From contig JAATGV010000022.1 in NCBI GenBank assembly GCA_015654475.1, positions 1 through 39,111 of the forward strand: a DNA stretch of 39,111 nt, in the 5' to 3' direction. A program made the position numbers and the translations under genes. The stretch comes from Actinomycetales bacterium (lineage in GTDB: Bacteria > Actinomycetota > Actinomycetes > Actinomycetales > Microbacteriaceae). This document shows, one piece after another, positions 6,897 through 15,834 of this stretch; position 1 is the first letter of the stretch, and every line of letters starts with the position of its first letter. The notes beneath the pieces are model-generated. The model searched no databases. It worked only from the letters and a program-made list of their open reading frames with translations, and was not told the DNA's origin.

Positions 6897-7256
6897 ATGG
6901 TACGCATGACCATCACAAACGCACCTCTAAGCCGATACCACTTCACTCAGGGCGACAGGATTCGTCGCGCCATTCAAACGGCGGGCATCAGCGTCGGTGG
7001 CGCCGCAGAAGCGCTAGAAGTCAATCGGAACACAGTGTCCGCATGGATTAACGACCGTTCAGAACCCCGTGCACGAGACATGCGAGCCTTGGCACAGCTC
7101 ACCGGTGCAGATCTCCAATGGCTGATGACCGGGCACGAGCCCGAAGATGATGGGAAAAGCCACCTGAGAGGGTCGGATTCTCGGGCGGACGATGTGGAGC
7201 TTAGGGGATTCGAACCCCTGACCTCTTCATTGCGAACGAAGCGCTCTACCAACTGA
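6897..7256 (+). CDS. XRE-family HTH regulator, probable phage repressor
   Basis: About 119 residues from ATG 6897 (a second ATG is at 6906). Residues 20-75 form a Cro/C1-type helix-turn-helix (GDRIRRAIQTAGISVGGAA...NTVSAWINDRSEP) followed by MRALAQLTGADLQWLMTG, typical of phage immunity repressors. It is divergent from the lytic/assembly genes. The last 20 codons or so are read through the antisense of tRNA-Ala (the tell-tale RGFEPLTSS), so the C-terminus depends on the integration junction. The excised phage would encode a different tail unless the att core restores it. Confidence 0.75.
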   Translation: MVRMTITNAPLSRYHFTQGDRIRRAIQTAGISVGGAAEALEVNRNTVSAWINDRSEPRARDMRALAQLTGADLQWLMTGHEPEDDGKSHLRGSDSRADDVELRGFEPLTSSLRTKRSTN

Positions 7257-7267
7257 GCTAAAGCCCC
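7195..7267 (-). tRNA. tRNA-Ala, anticodon CGC
   Basis: A 73-base cloverleaf. The 7-bp acceptor stem GGGGCTT/AAGCTCC has one G-T pair. It has a D-arm, an anticodon loop TTCGCAA with anticodon CGC, a T-loop TTCGAAT and discriminator A. CCA is not encoded. Its 3' end faces the phage element, so the element lies just downstream of the tRNA, as expected for integration into a tRNA 3' end. Confidence 0.95.
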
Positions 7268-7325
7268 AAAGGACCTAGGGAAGAATACCACCAATCACAA
7301 CGACGGCGCGAACGAGCAGTGTGGC

Positions 7326-8582
7326 TCAGCCCGCATTGCGACGACGCTGCAGAACCTCATCAAGGCTCGAAGTGTTTTGTGCAGCCGCAGCAGCAGTCTC
7401 GTCTTCGAGGGCAGTCAGCCAGCCAAAATCTTCTGCACCAGCGAGGGCCGATTCAATCGGCGCCACCGCAGGATCATCGAATTCTGCAGCACGCAACGCC
7501 GCAACAGCATCATCCGAAGCCTGGCGCAACTTCTCACGAGCCTCAGAAACATCGGCTCCAGCATCAGTCGAGGCGACAGCAACAAAACCGCCACTCGCTG
7601 CGGTGCCGGCCTCCGTCTCCACCTCCACCGAGACCGCAGTCTCCAAAACACCAGCCTCTGAAGCCTCCAAGACCTCAGAACCACTCGAAACCTCGACATC
7701 CGCAATCCCCGCAGCTCCCGCAGCCTCAGCCGCCTCCACCGCAGCCGCTTCAGCACGGGCAGCAGCGAGAATCTCTTCTCGCGTCACAGACAGCGGCTGG
7801 GGCAAACGCTGCGGAGTCCATTCTCTGCGCTCACCGGCTTCCCTCACTGGCTCTTGCTCAGCTACGCCCGAGGCAGACACCACAGACATGTCCTCAGGGG
7901 AAAGTCCCTGCCGCCCGCCCGCCGCGGCACGCGCTGACGATACGACAGTTCCGCGAGCGCGATACGCCCGCGCCGTGCGTGCTGCAGCCTTCAGCATCGA
8001 AACACCGGCAAAGACAAGAGCTACGCCCAAGACCAAAACCCACCAACCGGCCAATGTCGACGGCGCCAATATTGCTCCGACCAGCGCAACGAGCAAGCCG
8101 ATCCCTGTTACACCGGTTGACACAAGTCGCCCCCGTCGAAGGCTGGCCGCACGATATTCAAGCGTGTTGCGAAGCTCCGTGCGGTGCATCTGGCCAGCGG
8201 TACGCAATCGTGCACTTTCGATATCGGCCGACATGCGGGCAATCTCCCTCTGCTCTTCACTTCGAATACGTTCAACGCGGGCAAACTCTCGGGTCGCATC
8301 CTGCGCACGCGCCTTCTCGGCCCGTAGTGCAAGCCGACGCTGACGTCGCGCTTCGCGTGCAACGATCGCAACCTTGCGGGCGTTCAACTCCGCTTCGACA
8401 AGATGGCTGCCCTCGGCAGACGTCTCAGTCATCACACGCAAGGCCTGCTGCATGCGGGTCACCTGGCGTTCGGTTGCCATATATCGCCGACGTTGCAGCC
8501 AAGCGGGGACAAGGTAAATCAGCCAGAGAATGGTAACCGCCACAAGCAGTAACCCACCACCCAGTTGATCGAACCCATTCAT
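7326..8582 (-). CDS. SepX/GlpR-like divisome membrane protein
   Basis: About 418 residues. An N-terminal transmembrane helix (LLLVAVTILWLIYLVPAWL) is followed by a long Arg/Glu/Ala coiled coil (residues 30-150), two more helices (residues 155-200), and a low-complexity Ala/Glu/Val tail. N-terminal membrane anchor, coiled coil and position beside rimJ and galU match the actinobacterial family that contains Rv0996 of M. tuberculosis, Streptomyces SepX and corynebacterial GlpR, membrane proteins of the cell-division/polar growth machinery. The gephyrin/MoeA-like partner gene (Glp) that often lies between rimJ and galU is absent here. The call is from architecture and synteny. Confidence 0.65.
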   Translation of the reverse strand: MNGFDQLGGGLLLVAVTILWLIYLVPAWLQRRRYMATERQVTRMQQALRVMTETSAEGSHLVEAELNARKVAIVAREARRQRRLALRAEKARAQDATREFARVERIRSEEQREIARMSADIESARLRTAGQMHRTELRNTLEYRAASLRRGRLVSTGVTGIGLLVALVGAILAPSTLAGWWVLVLGVALVFAGVSMLKAAARTARAYRARGTVVSSARAAAGGRQGLSPEDMSVVSASGVAEQEPVREAGERREWTPQRLPQPLSVTREEILAAARAEAAAVEAAEAAGAAGIADVEVSSGSEVLEASEAGVLETAVSVEVETEAGTAASGGFVAVASTDAGADVSEAREKLRQASDDAVAALRAAEFDDPAVAPIESALAGAEDFGWLTALEDETAAAAAQNTSSLDEVLQRRRNAG

Positions 8583-8658
8583 GTCACCAAAGGTACGAGG
8601 TCGAAGGGTCGTCAGCGCCCATTGAGCGCCGTGTGGCGGCAGAATGTCGGGCTCATTC

Positions 8659-9318
8659 TCAGCCGTCCGCCCCTAACGCACTACCAGAAGCCGAGGGCGG
8701 CAATCGGTCTGCCTCAGGGATGGCGGCGGCTTCGGCAGGAGCCTTCCCCGACACGTATCGATTCAATACGCCCTCAGGCACTTCGGTCGACAGTAAAGCA
8801 AAGGAGTAGTGATCGCGCCACCGCCCCGCAATGTGGATGTATTCCTTACGCAATCCTTCGTATCGAAATCCCAGTTTCTCAACAACCCTGAGGCTGGCGA
8901 CATTTTCCGGGCGGATGCAGATCTCCACACGGTGCAACCCGTAATCCCGAAAGAGGTAGTCGGTAGCGAGGGCGACGCTAATGGGTGTGATCGATCGGCC
9001 GGCGCTTGCCCGCGAAACCCAGTATCCGATCACCGCAGACGACAACGATCCATGCGCGATCTGGCTCACGTTGAGCTGGCCGACGATCACACCATCGTCT
9101 TCCATCACAAACGGCACCCCGAGTCCCTGTCGCATCTGACTCAACAGCATGCGGATGCCCGTCTTCATGTCGATGGGCATACCTCGGATCGGCGTTGTGG
9201 CCTCCCACGGGCCAAGCCATGCCCGATTGATCGCGTTGAGCTGTTGCAGGTCTCGCCAATCCCGCACACGAATAGGCCGGATGCTCACGGATCCGTGATT
9301 GAGCGGGCTAGGTACCAT
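8659..9318 (-). CDS. RimJ/RimL-type GNAT N-acetyltransferase
   Basis: 219 residues. It has the GNAT fold with the N-acetyltransferase RimJ/RimL signature: an N-terminal VSIRPIRVRDWRDL strand-helix, a central GYWVSRASAGRSITPISVA acetyl-CoA loop, and VASLRVVEKLGFRYEGLRKEY near the C-terminus. It transfers acetyl from acetyl-CoA to an N-terminal amine, possibly of a ribosomal protein. The exact substrate is unknown. It lies 14 bases after galU on the same strand and is probably co-transcribed with it and with the membrane protein downstream. Confidence 0.85.
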   Translation of the reverse strand: MVPSPLNHGSVSIRPIRVRDWRDLQQLNAINRAWLGPWEATTPIRGMPIDMKTGIRMLLSQMRQGLGVPFVMEDDGVIVGQLNVSQIAHGSLSSAVIGYWVSRASAGRSITPISVALATDYLFRDYGLHRVEICIRPENVASLRVVEKLGFRYEGLRKEYIHIAGRWRDHYSFALLSTEVPEGVLNRYVSGKAPAEAAAIPEADRLPPSASGSALGADG

Positions 9319-9332
9319 GTTTCAACCGGATT

Positions 9333-10265
9333 TCAGCCGAGCGTCTTCACAAAAGACGTCAGCCACTTTGTGAAATCCGGGCCAAGGTCTTCTCGTCCTG
9401 ACGCGATCTGCACGACGGCCTTCAAATAGTCGAGTCGATCGCCCGTGTCGAACCGCTTGCCACGGAAGACGACACCGTACACGCCGCCCGCGATTTTTTC
9501 GTCTGCCGCAAGAACCTGCAACGCGTCGGTGAGCTGGATCTCGTTGCCACGCCCTGGGGCCGTGTGTTCAAGGATGGGAAAGATCTCGGGCTGGAGCACA
9601 TACCGTCCGATGATGGCAAGGTTGCTTGGCGCCGCCTCTTTGCTCGGCTTCTCGACCAAGCCGGTCACCCGGACGACATCGTTCTCGCTGGTCGGCTCGA
9701 CCGCGGCAATCCCATACATCGGCACATGCTCAGGGTCGACCTCCATCAAGGCGATGATGCTCGCTCCCCGAGTGGCCTGCTGCTCAAGCATGTGCGGAAG
9801 CAGACCTTCCCCCTCACCAATGATGTCGTCACCAAGCAGCACGGCAAACGGCGCCTGACCGACATGCTGCCACGCGCGGAGCACTGCATGGCCGAGCCCA
9901 AGCGGGTTGCCCTGCCTGACATAGTGGATGTCGGCAAGATTGGATGCGTGATTCACGGCATCGAGGCGGGCGAAGTCGCCTTTCTGAAGCAAAAGATTTT
10001 CGACGATCGGCACGCGATCGAAGTGGTTCTCGAGCGGAGCCTTGTTGCGCCCGGTGACCATCAAAATGTCGCGAAGACCAGCCGCAACAGCCTCTTCGAC
10101 AACATACTGGATCGCCGGCTTATCGACGACAGGAAGCATTTCTTTCGGCAGCGCCTTGGTTGCAGGAAGGAACCGTGTTCCGAGCCCCGCTACAGGGAGG
10201 ACGGCCTTGAGCGCGTTGCTTGGACGAGAAGAGGAGATGTTGGCCATCCCATCATTATTGTGCAT
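9333..10265 (-). CDS. galU: UTP-glucose-1-phosphate uridylyltransferase
   Basis: About 310 residues. The nucleotidyltransferase signature starts VLPVAGLGTRFLPATKALPK followed by EMLPVVDKPAIQYVVEEA, and LLGDDI and LVEKPS motifs follow. It makes UDP-glucose for cell-wall glycans, glycolipids and trehalose. The frame is open to 10358, but that would overlap the divergent gene at 10316. ATG 10265 has AGAAGG just upstream and fits best; ATG 10247 is the alternative and starts the conserved part. Confidence 0.95.
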   Translation of the reverse strand: MHNNDGMANISSSRPSNALKAVLPVAGLGTRFLPATKALPKEMLPVVDKPAIQYVVEEAVAAGLRDILMVTGRNKAPLENHFDRVPIVENLLLQKGDFARLDAVNHASNLADIHYVRQGNPLGLGHAVLRAWQHVGQAPFAVLLGDDIIGEGEGLLPHMLEQQATRGASIIALMEVDPEHVPMYGIAAVEPTSENDVVRVTGLVEKPSKEAAPSNLAIIGRYVLQPEIFPILEHTAPGRGNEIQLTDALQVLAADEKIAGGVYGVVFRGKRFDTGDRLDYLKAVVQIASGREDLGPDFTKWLTSFVKTLG

Positions 10266-10315
10266 GAACCTTCTCTTTGATGCGTCTATTCGATGCGTGA
10301 AAGTAAGCTGGTGAG

Positions 10316-10903
10316 ATGGATGATACCGTCTGGGACGCCAAGCGAACACTCCGGGCACAACTTCGACAACACCGCAAGCAGCGCGATGCCGAGACCTATT
10401 CCGTCGAATCCGCTCAGCTCACTGCACATTTCATTGCGCTTGTTACGCGCTTCGGCACCACATCCGTATCCTGTTATCTCTCAGGCGAGAGTGAGCCAAA
10501 TACTCGTCCATTTCTCAACTGGGCATTCGAAAACGACATCCAAGTTCTGTTCCCTGTCACCCGCGAAGACGGTTTGCTCGATTGGGCGATCGGCGACGGC
10601 GTCTCCGAGACGGAGGGTCTCTTTGGCCTGCCCGAGATCGTTGGCGATATTCAGCCGCCGATGGCGATCTCGACGGTTGGCCTCATCATTGCGCCCGCGC
10701 TTGCCATTGACCGTGCAGGCAACAGGCTCGGCCAGGGGCGAGGCTATTACGACAAGGTGCTCGGCTCGATGACGAAGTGCCCCCCTGTCTACGCTGCTAT
10801 TTTCGACAACGAGTTTCTCGATGCCGTGCCAACTGCCACTGTCGATCGGCCTGTGGATGGGGTGGTCACCCCGTCGGGCATCGTCTCGATCACGGGCCGC
10901 TGA
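10316..10903 (+). CDS. 5-formyltetrahydrofolate cyclo-ligase (5,10-methenyl-THF synthetase)
   Basis: 195 residues, the normal length. It has the N-terminal KRTLRAQLRQHRK motif that binds ATP phosphate and the family signature NRLGQGRGYYDKVL, with IAPALAIDRAG before it. It converts 5-formyl-THF to 5,10-methenyl-THF using ATP, recycling the inactive folate. It is divergent from galU with about 50 bases between, an arrangement conserved in actinobacteria. Confidence 0.93.
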   Translation: MDDTVWDAKRTLRAQLRQHRKQRDAETYSVESAQLTAHFIALVTRFGTTSVSCYLSGESEPNTRPFLNWAFENDIQVLFPVTREDGLLDWAIGDGVSETEGLFGLPEIVGDIQPPMAISTVGLIIAPALAIDRAGNRLGQGRGYYDKVLGSMTKCPPVYAAIFDNEFLDAVPTATVDRPVDGVVTPSGIVSITGR

Positions 10904-11044
10904 GGGCGTCTAAAGACATCTCCGAGGCATCGAGACTGCTCCGGCCGAGAAGCGCGCCACCAGATGTCACGCCATGTACGCGTACGCCACCCTAAACTAG
11001 AGCACATTCCACAAACCGTTTCGGAAACAGAAAAGGTGGCAGTT

Positions 11045-11440
11045 ATGCTCAAAGGCTTCAAAGAATTCATCAGTCGCGGCAATGTCATCGACTTAGCAGT
11101 CGGCGTTGTTATTGGGGCGGCTTTCACCGCGGTGATCAATGCCGTTGTCGAGGGAGTGCTCACGCCGTTCATTGCGGCAATTTTCGGAAAACCTACTTTC
11201 GATAACGTCACAATTCAGATCGGATCGAGCAACCTGCTCATCGGTACTGTGCTCACTCAATTGGTGAACTTCGTGCTGGTTGCTGCAGCCTTGTACTTTT
11301 TCGTCGTCGTTCCGATGAATTCACTTGCCAGGCGCAGGAAATCAGCGGCACCTGAAGAGCCTGAAGAAAAGGTCGTCACCGAACTCGATGTCCTCAACGA
11401 CATCAAGACGTTGCTCGAAAAGCAGCAGTCAAGCAACTAA
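11045..11440 (+). CDS. mscL: Large-conductance mechanosensitive channel
   Basis: 131 residues. It has an N-terminal amphipathic helix (MLKGFKEFISRGNVIDLAVG), TM1 (VGVVIGAAFTAVINAVV), a periplasmic-type loop with GSSNLLIGTVL, TM2 (VNFVLVAAALYFFVVVPMN), and a cytoplasmic charged helix ending LLEKQQSSN. It opens under membrane tension to release solutes on osmotic downshock. ATG 11045 has AAAGGTGG before it; the open frame upstream is not part of the family. Confidence 0.96.
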   Translation: MLKGFKEFISRGNVIDLAVGVVIGAAFTAVINAVVEGVLTPFIAAIFGKPTFDNVTIQIGSSNLLIGTVLTQLVNFVLVAAALYFFVVVPMNSLARRRKSAAPEEPEEKVVTELDVLNDIKTLLEKQQSSN

Positions 11441-11485
11441 GACACCGGCCGGGCCCGGCTCAGGCACAACTACCCCAAGCCTCAA

Positions 11486-14400
11486 CTACCCCCAGTGCGG
11501 TGGCCGTTGCGCGAGCAGCCATTCATCGTTGTCTTGCGGTCGGTCGCCCCATGCTTCAGCGCTCTCGTCAAACGGAGCTTCGTCCGTACCCGGCTCATCC
11601 TGCGCGCCGGGCAGATGGGCTCTGCGCGACGAACCCTGCTTCGAAGTGGTAATACCGTTTTCGGCCTCTGGCACTGGTGGCTCCTTCACTCCAAGCGCTA
11701 TCGCGATCTCGTCTGCGATGCGCTGCGGATCGCTGAACAAGTCAAAGGTATACACCCGACGGTAGCTCCAGCCAAGCCTCTCGAGAAGTTCGGGACGCAA
11801 GCGGATGGTCTCGCGAAGAGTTCCCCGCGCGTACGCGTTGTCGGTTTCGATCACGATCGCCCGCTTGCCGTGATACGCGACGAGATCGAGTTCTCCGCCA
11901 TAGTTTATTGAGGTGAAAGCGCCGAGAGCATCCAGCCTGTTGGCAAGATCGACGAGCAGTGGTTCGCTTTGTGCCGGCGCGGATGCCATCTCGTCGGCAG
12001 CCTCTTGGTTGTACAGCTCGGCAAGAACGCTCGCACCGCCGTCAAGCTTGTCAGGGTTCAGATCCTTTGCCGTGAAGCAGCTCACAACGGTCATCGATCG
12101 GCGTGCGCGGGTCAGTGCCGCAGCAATGATCTGGCGACCGTGCGGCCCAGATAGCTCACCGAAATCAGACAACACACGGCCGTGCGGCGTGCGGCCATAA
12201 CCAACGGTGAAGATCACATGGTCACGGCTTCGAGTCGCGGCCTGCTCCGCCGTGAGCACCACAAACGGCTCACGCTGGTCGGCGGCGAAAAATGCGGCAA
12301 GATGCGGCTTCGACTTGAGCTCTTCACGCACCGCTGCGCGCACGCGGCGAGCATGCACAGAGCTGGCCGACACCACCATCAGCGACTCGCGCGGCCGCCA
12401 CGTGGCGTGCTTGAGTACGAGCTCCACAACAGCCGATATCTCGGCTGGCACTGCCTCGACAATGTGCGTGACCGGGTCGGGAATACCGTTGCCCCGCTCT
12501 ACGTGAACGAACTCGAGGGTGGGAAACCCAAGCACCTCATCCGCAGAAGGGAGCGCACTGATCCGCCGGTCATAAAAATGCGTATTCACAAAATCGACGA
12601 CACCACGCCCGCCACGACGGTAGCTTTGCGTCAACGCGAACCGAGGCAGGTGCCCACTGAGCGCGGAGAACAGCGATGGCACATCTGCGCCGGCCTCGCC
12701 ACTACCAACAGCCGTCGATTGGATGGATGCCGTGCCAGAGGACACGGTGAATGGTGTCGGTTCGCTGATGGCTGGATCCCCGAAAACGATAACTTGGCTT
12801 GATTGAGCGATGGGCAACACCGATTCGGCCACGCCGATGGATGCACCGTCGACGAACACCACCGCGTCGAAATGCATACCCGCAGGCACCTGCGCTGCGA
12901 ACGTGTATGGAGACAGCAACCACACTGGCGCGACCGTTGTCGCTAAGCGCGGCGCCTCAGCGATCAGGTTTGCCGCCGTCAGCGATCCCGCTTTCAAACG
13001 GTTCTTCAACGCCTGTGCCTCACGCGGATGGTTCTCGATGCCGACTTGCCAACGCCGACTCAATGCCGACGCGAGCCGCTGCGGGTTGTGCTGCACATGG
13101 TCGGCATCCAGGCGTGCGAAGTCGCTCTCCAGCCGCGTCAACACGGAAGTGTCTGCGCCGAGCAAGGCCGGCTCGTCTGCGAGCATGTAGCCGTAGACCG
13201 ACTGCCACCATGCCTGTTCCAGCTCAAGACGCACCCTCTGTGGGACCACGTTGAGTGCGGCGCAGTCTTCAACAAGCGGTTCAAGCCCATGCGCCTTGAG
13301 CGCGGCACGAATCTCGGTACGCTCGCGCAAGTCGCTGAGCGCATCCACATCATCGGAAAGCCGCTTGATGACGCTTGCCAACTCATCCAATGGCAGATCG
13401 ACAAGACGGCCAAGACGGTTCTGGTCGACAACGCGGGCCAGTTGCTTGATGTCGCTCGCCACGGCACTGAAATGAACATGCAAGTCGCCGATGCCCGACG
13501 GCGAGGCTGGCGGTTTGGGGCGCAACGCCACTCGCATCCACCTGTCACGCTGATCTTTCACTGCTTTCAATGCGACATTCATATCGCTGACGTGCATGCC
13601 TGGGCGCACATATTCTTTGGCGAGGTGCCTGAGACGCCGACGATTCGCCGACGACATGAAGTCGGACTGCACCGGGTCGGTCGCGATGATGATCTCGTCG
13701 AGCGGCCGATCGAACACTTCCGGCAGAAACCGATCGAGGCTCTCGCGGATGCCGAGCAGCATCGCAATATAGTCGCCCATCTCAGATAGCGAAGTTGCAG
13801 GCGTGATCTCAACCCTGTCAAACAGAGCACTCGCGCGACGACGCAGCTCGGGCAAATCTGTCTCGTGGAGGCGTTTGGCCACGACGTAGTTGGCTTTGGC
13901 CTGATCCGGGTCGTCGAAGTGGGCGCCATACCAGGATGACGCTGCGGGCCCGAAAGCGAACTCACCCAGTTCGGCAAGCCGTTGCAGCATGTCGCCGGCT
14001 TCTGAACGGTGTGCAGCGACATAACGTAGCGCGTCACCGTCAAGACGCGCCTTGGTAAGAGGAGCATGAGGCAGAAGCGACAATCGAGCGAGCTCGTTGA
14101 GGGTCTCGCCGATCGTGACGCCGAACTGAGTATTGGTGCGCAAGAATGCGTCTCGATAGCTCACCAACACGGACCGGATCCGCGACAGCGCCTCTTTATC
14201 AGAACTCTCGACCACCGATGCGGCGCGCTCGTTGCGCAGAATTCCCGCAATGACATTCTTCGACAAGGCGTGACCCGTAACAGCCATCCCCGGCAACCCT
14301 GCCCCAGTCAACGTTGACTCGATGCCGCGCAACGCTTCACGGCCCGAAGCAACGACAGCAACTCGCTTGCCCGCCATGGCCAGGCGCGCCACAGCGTTGG

Positions 14401-15271
14401 ACACCAGCCGGGTGATACCGCCGCCAGGAATTGTCTGAACGAGAATGGATGTTCCGGCGGCGATCTGAGCGAGGATGCGTTCATGGTCGCCCGTGCAATC
14501 GAGCAAGACCGTGTCTTGTTCCAACGGGCGCTCATCTGAAGAGACCAACCCAACCGTGCGGCGTTGAGCAGCCAATTCCTCTGCCGCACCTGGCACATGA
14601 GCAAGCGCATCCAAGACCGGGTGCGCCACAGCATTCATGCGCTGAGTAGTCGCGTAGATGTCGCCGCTCAAAGTGGCGAGCACCGTGCGATGCGCGACCA
14701 CAAAACTGGGCACGCCTCGAGTTGCCCGAACGAGGTGATCGATCGCTGCATGCGGGTCGAGGCTTGTGCCGGTCACAGCGAGCGTGGCAACCGAGTCGGC
14801 ATCCATCTCGACGCCGAAGGACTCGCGCAAGACAGACGCGAGCGCCGGATTCACCGATGGGCGCCCAGACAGCCGAATCTCGAAGTCTCCAGGGATCTGT
14901 CTCAACGCCACCGGTTGAATGAGCACCGGAGCACTGAAGTCTTCCCCCTCAAAATGCCACGACGCCAAACCGACAGCCATATTGATGGCGTCTATCCCGC
15001 GCTGTTCTGATAGCTGGGACGCGTTCAGATCGATCGAAACCATCGCTCGCATCGCCGAATGATAGGCACGATCTTCACGAATCAGGTTCGACAGCTTGGT
15101 CACACGGCCAGACAGCAATTGGGCGAGCCCGCCAGGGTGGCCAGAAGTCAGATCGATAGAGCCGCCGTCGGCAGGGTCAAAATGCAGCAACGTGTCTGGG
15201 CCGCCGACGGTCCTGACACCATCCCGCCACGTGCTCCAAGCACGGTCGCGAGTATCAAATTCGGTCGTCAC
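11486..15271 (-). CDS. Large SF1-type helicase-like protein with C-terminal nuclease-like domain
   Basis: 1261 residues. The N-terminal 160 residues resemble DUF4011-type helicases. The ATPase core begins near residue 270, but its P-loop reads IPGGGITRL and lacks the catalytic Lys. A Walker B-like strand is FDAVVFVDGAS (residues ~800). Helicase motif VI-like ALTRARRSMTVVS is near residue 1090. The C-terminal ~120 residues (GGELDLVAYHGKRAIVIETD) resemble a Vsr/DUF559-type restriction-endonuclease fold (Glu-Leu-Asp...Glu), found in the REase_MTES_1575 family of Microbacteriaceae. It is probably DNA repair or defence, acting on nucleic acids in the cytoplasm. ATP use is uncertain given the P-loop. 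The gene is single, with a gap upstream. Confidence 0.75.
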   Translation of the reverse strand: MTTEFDTRDRAWSTWRDGVRTVGGPDTLLHFDPADGGSIDLTSGHPGGLAQLLSGRVTKLSNLIREDRAYHSAMRAMVSIDLNASQLSEQRGIDAINMAVGLASWHFEGEDFSAPVLIQPVALRQIPGDFEIRLSGRPSVNPALASVLRESFGVEMDADSVATLAVTGTSLDPHAAIDHLVRATRGVPSFVVAHRTVLATLSGDIYATTQRMNAVAHPVLDALAHVPGAAEELAAQRRTVGLVSSDERPLEQDTVLLDCTGDHERILAQIAAGTSILVQTIPGGGITRLVSNAVARLAMAGKRVAVVASGREALRGIESTLTGAGLPGMAVTGHALSKNVIAGILRNERAASVVESSDKEALSRIRSVLVSYRDAFLRTNTQFGVTIGETLNELARLSLLPHAPLTKARLDGDALRYVAAHRSEAGDMLQRLAELGEFAFGPAASSWYGAHFDDPDQAKANYVVAKRLHETDLPELRRRASALFDRVEITPATSLSEMGDYIAMLLGIRESLDRFLPEVFDRPLDEIIIATDPVQSDFMSSANRRRLRHLAKEYVRPGMHVSDMNVALKAVKDQRDRWMRVALRPKPPASPSGIGDLHVHFSAVASDIKQLARVVDQNRLGRLVDLPLDELASVIKRLSDDVDALSDLRERTEIRAALKAHGLEPLVEDCAALNVVPQRVRLELEQAWWQSVYGYMLADEPALLGADTSVLTRLESDFARLDADHVQHNPQRLASALSRRWQVGIENHPREAQALKNRLKAGSLTAANLIAEAPRLATTVAPVWLLSPYTFAAQVPAGMHFDAVVFVDGASIGVAESVLPIAQSSQVIVFGDPAISEPTPFTVSSGTASIQSTAVGSGEAGADVPSLFSALSGHLPRFALTQSYRRGGRGVVDFVNTHFYDRRISALPSADEVLGFPTLEFVHVERGNGIPDPVTHIVEAVPAEISAVVELVLKHATWRPRESLMVVSASSVHARRVRAAVREELKSKPHLAAFFAADQREPFVVLTAEQAATRSRDHVIFTVGYGRTPHGRVLSDFGELSGPHGRQIIAAALTRARRSMTVVSCFTAKDLNPDKLDGGASVLAELYNQEAADEMASAPAQSEPLLVDLANRLDALGAFTSINYGGELDLVAYHGKRAIVIETDNAYARGTLRETIRLRPELLERLGWSYRRVYTFDLFSDPQRIADEIAIALGVKEPPVPEAENGITTSKQGSSRRAHLPGAQDEPGTDEAPFDESAEAWGDRPQDNDEWLLAQRPPHWG

Positions 15272-15408
15272 GTCACCTCCACGAAGAATCGCCCATGATC
15301 AGGCTAGGGCGCGGAGGGCAGAAAACCGGTCAGTTCATCGCCGTTTCGACGAATCGGATGCCCGGCTGTAAGGCAACACGCAGGTTTGTGCAACCAAAGT
15401 GGGAGAAC

Positions 15409-15663
15409 CTAGTCGTCCTCGTCCTCATCGTCTTCTGCACCCTCGGCGAACTGATCGACAACCTGTTGAATCACGTCGGGCAGGGCTGCCTCAAGTACGA
15501 CACCTGCGGCACCCTCATATCCGTCGCGGTCTGACTCACCGAGCATCTCATACGGCCGAAGCAGGTCGAATTCTTCGCTGGCTTCATAAAGTGCCTTGCC
15601 TGCAGCGACAAGCGCCTCCGAGAGATCAACCTCGAACGTCACGTCCTCGTCTTCGTCACTCAC
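15409..15663 (-). CDS. Small acidic hypothetical protein
   Basis: 84 residues from GTG 15663, which has AGGTGG six bases upstream; the frame extends to 15711 without a better site. Very acidic, beginning SDEDEDVTFEVD and ending AEDDEDEDD, with helical DLSEALVAAGKALYEASEEF in between. It may be a small primosomal/partner-like protein. No family is recognised; cytoplasmic by composition. Confidence 0.6.
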   Translation of the reverse strand: MSDEDEDVTFEVDLSEALVAAGKALYEASEEFDLLRPYEMLGESDRDGYEGAAGVVLEAALPDVIQQVVDQFAEGAEDDEDEDD

Positions 15664-15834
15664 AACAATCCACCTATCGCTCGATGCGTAATGCGGCGCG
15701 CAACCGCGCATCCGATCCTACGGGTTAAAACTTCACTTAAACACCACCGGCCCATCAATTCCGCACCTCTGGGCCTCCGGTGCGCGCTCGACAAAGCATT
15801 CGACAAACCTCACAGTCGCCTGCTTCGCGCAACG

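Noticed and set aside
7195-7267. Plus-strand peptide RGFEPLTSS... as a protein segment
   Set aside because: It is the antisense translation of tRNA-Ala; kept only as the tail of the XRE frame, with a warning.
7319-8536. Plus-strand frames of 340-405 codons
   Set aside because: Shadows of the SepX/GlpR-like gene (Gln/Pro- or Ser/Ala-rich artefacts).
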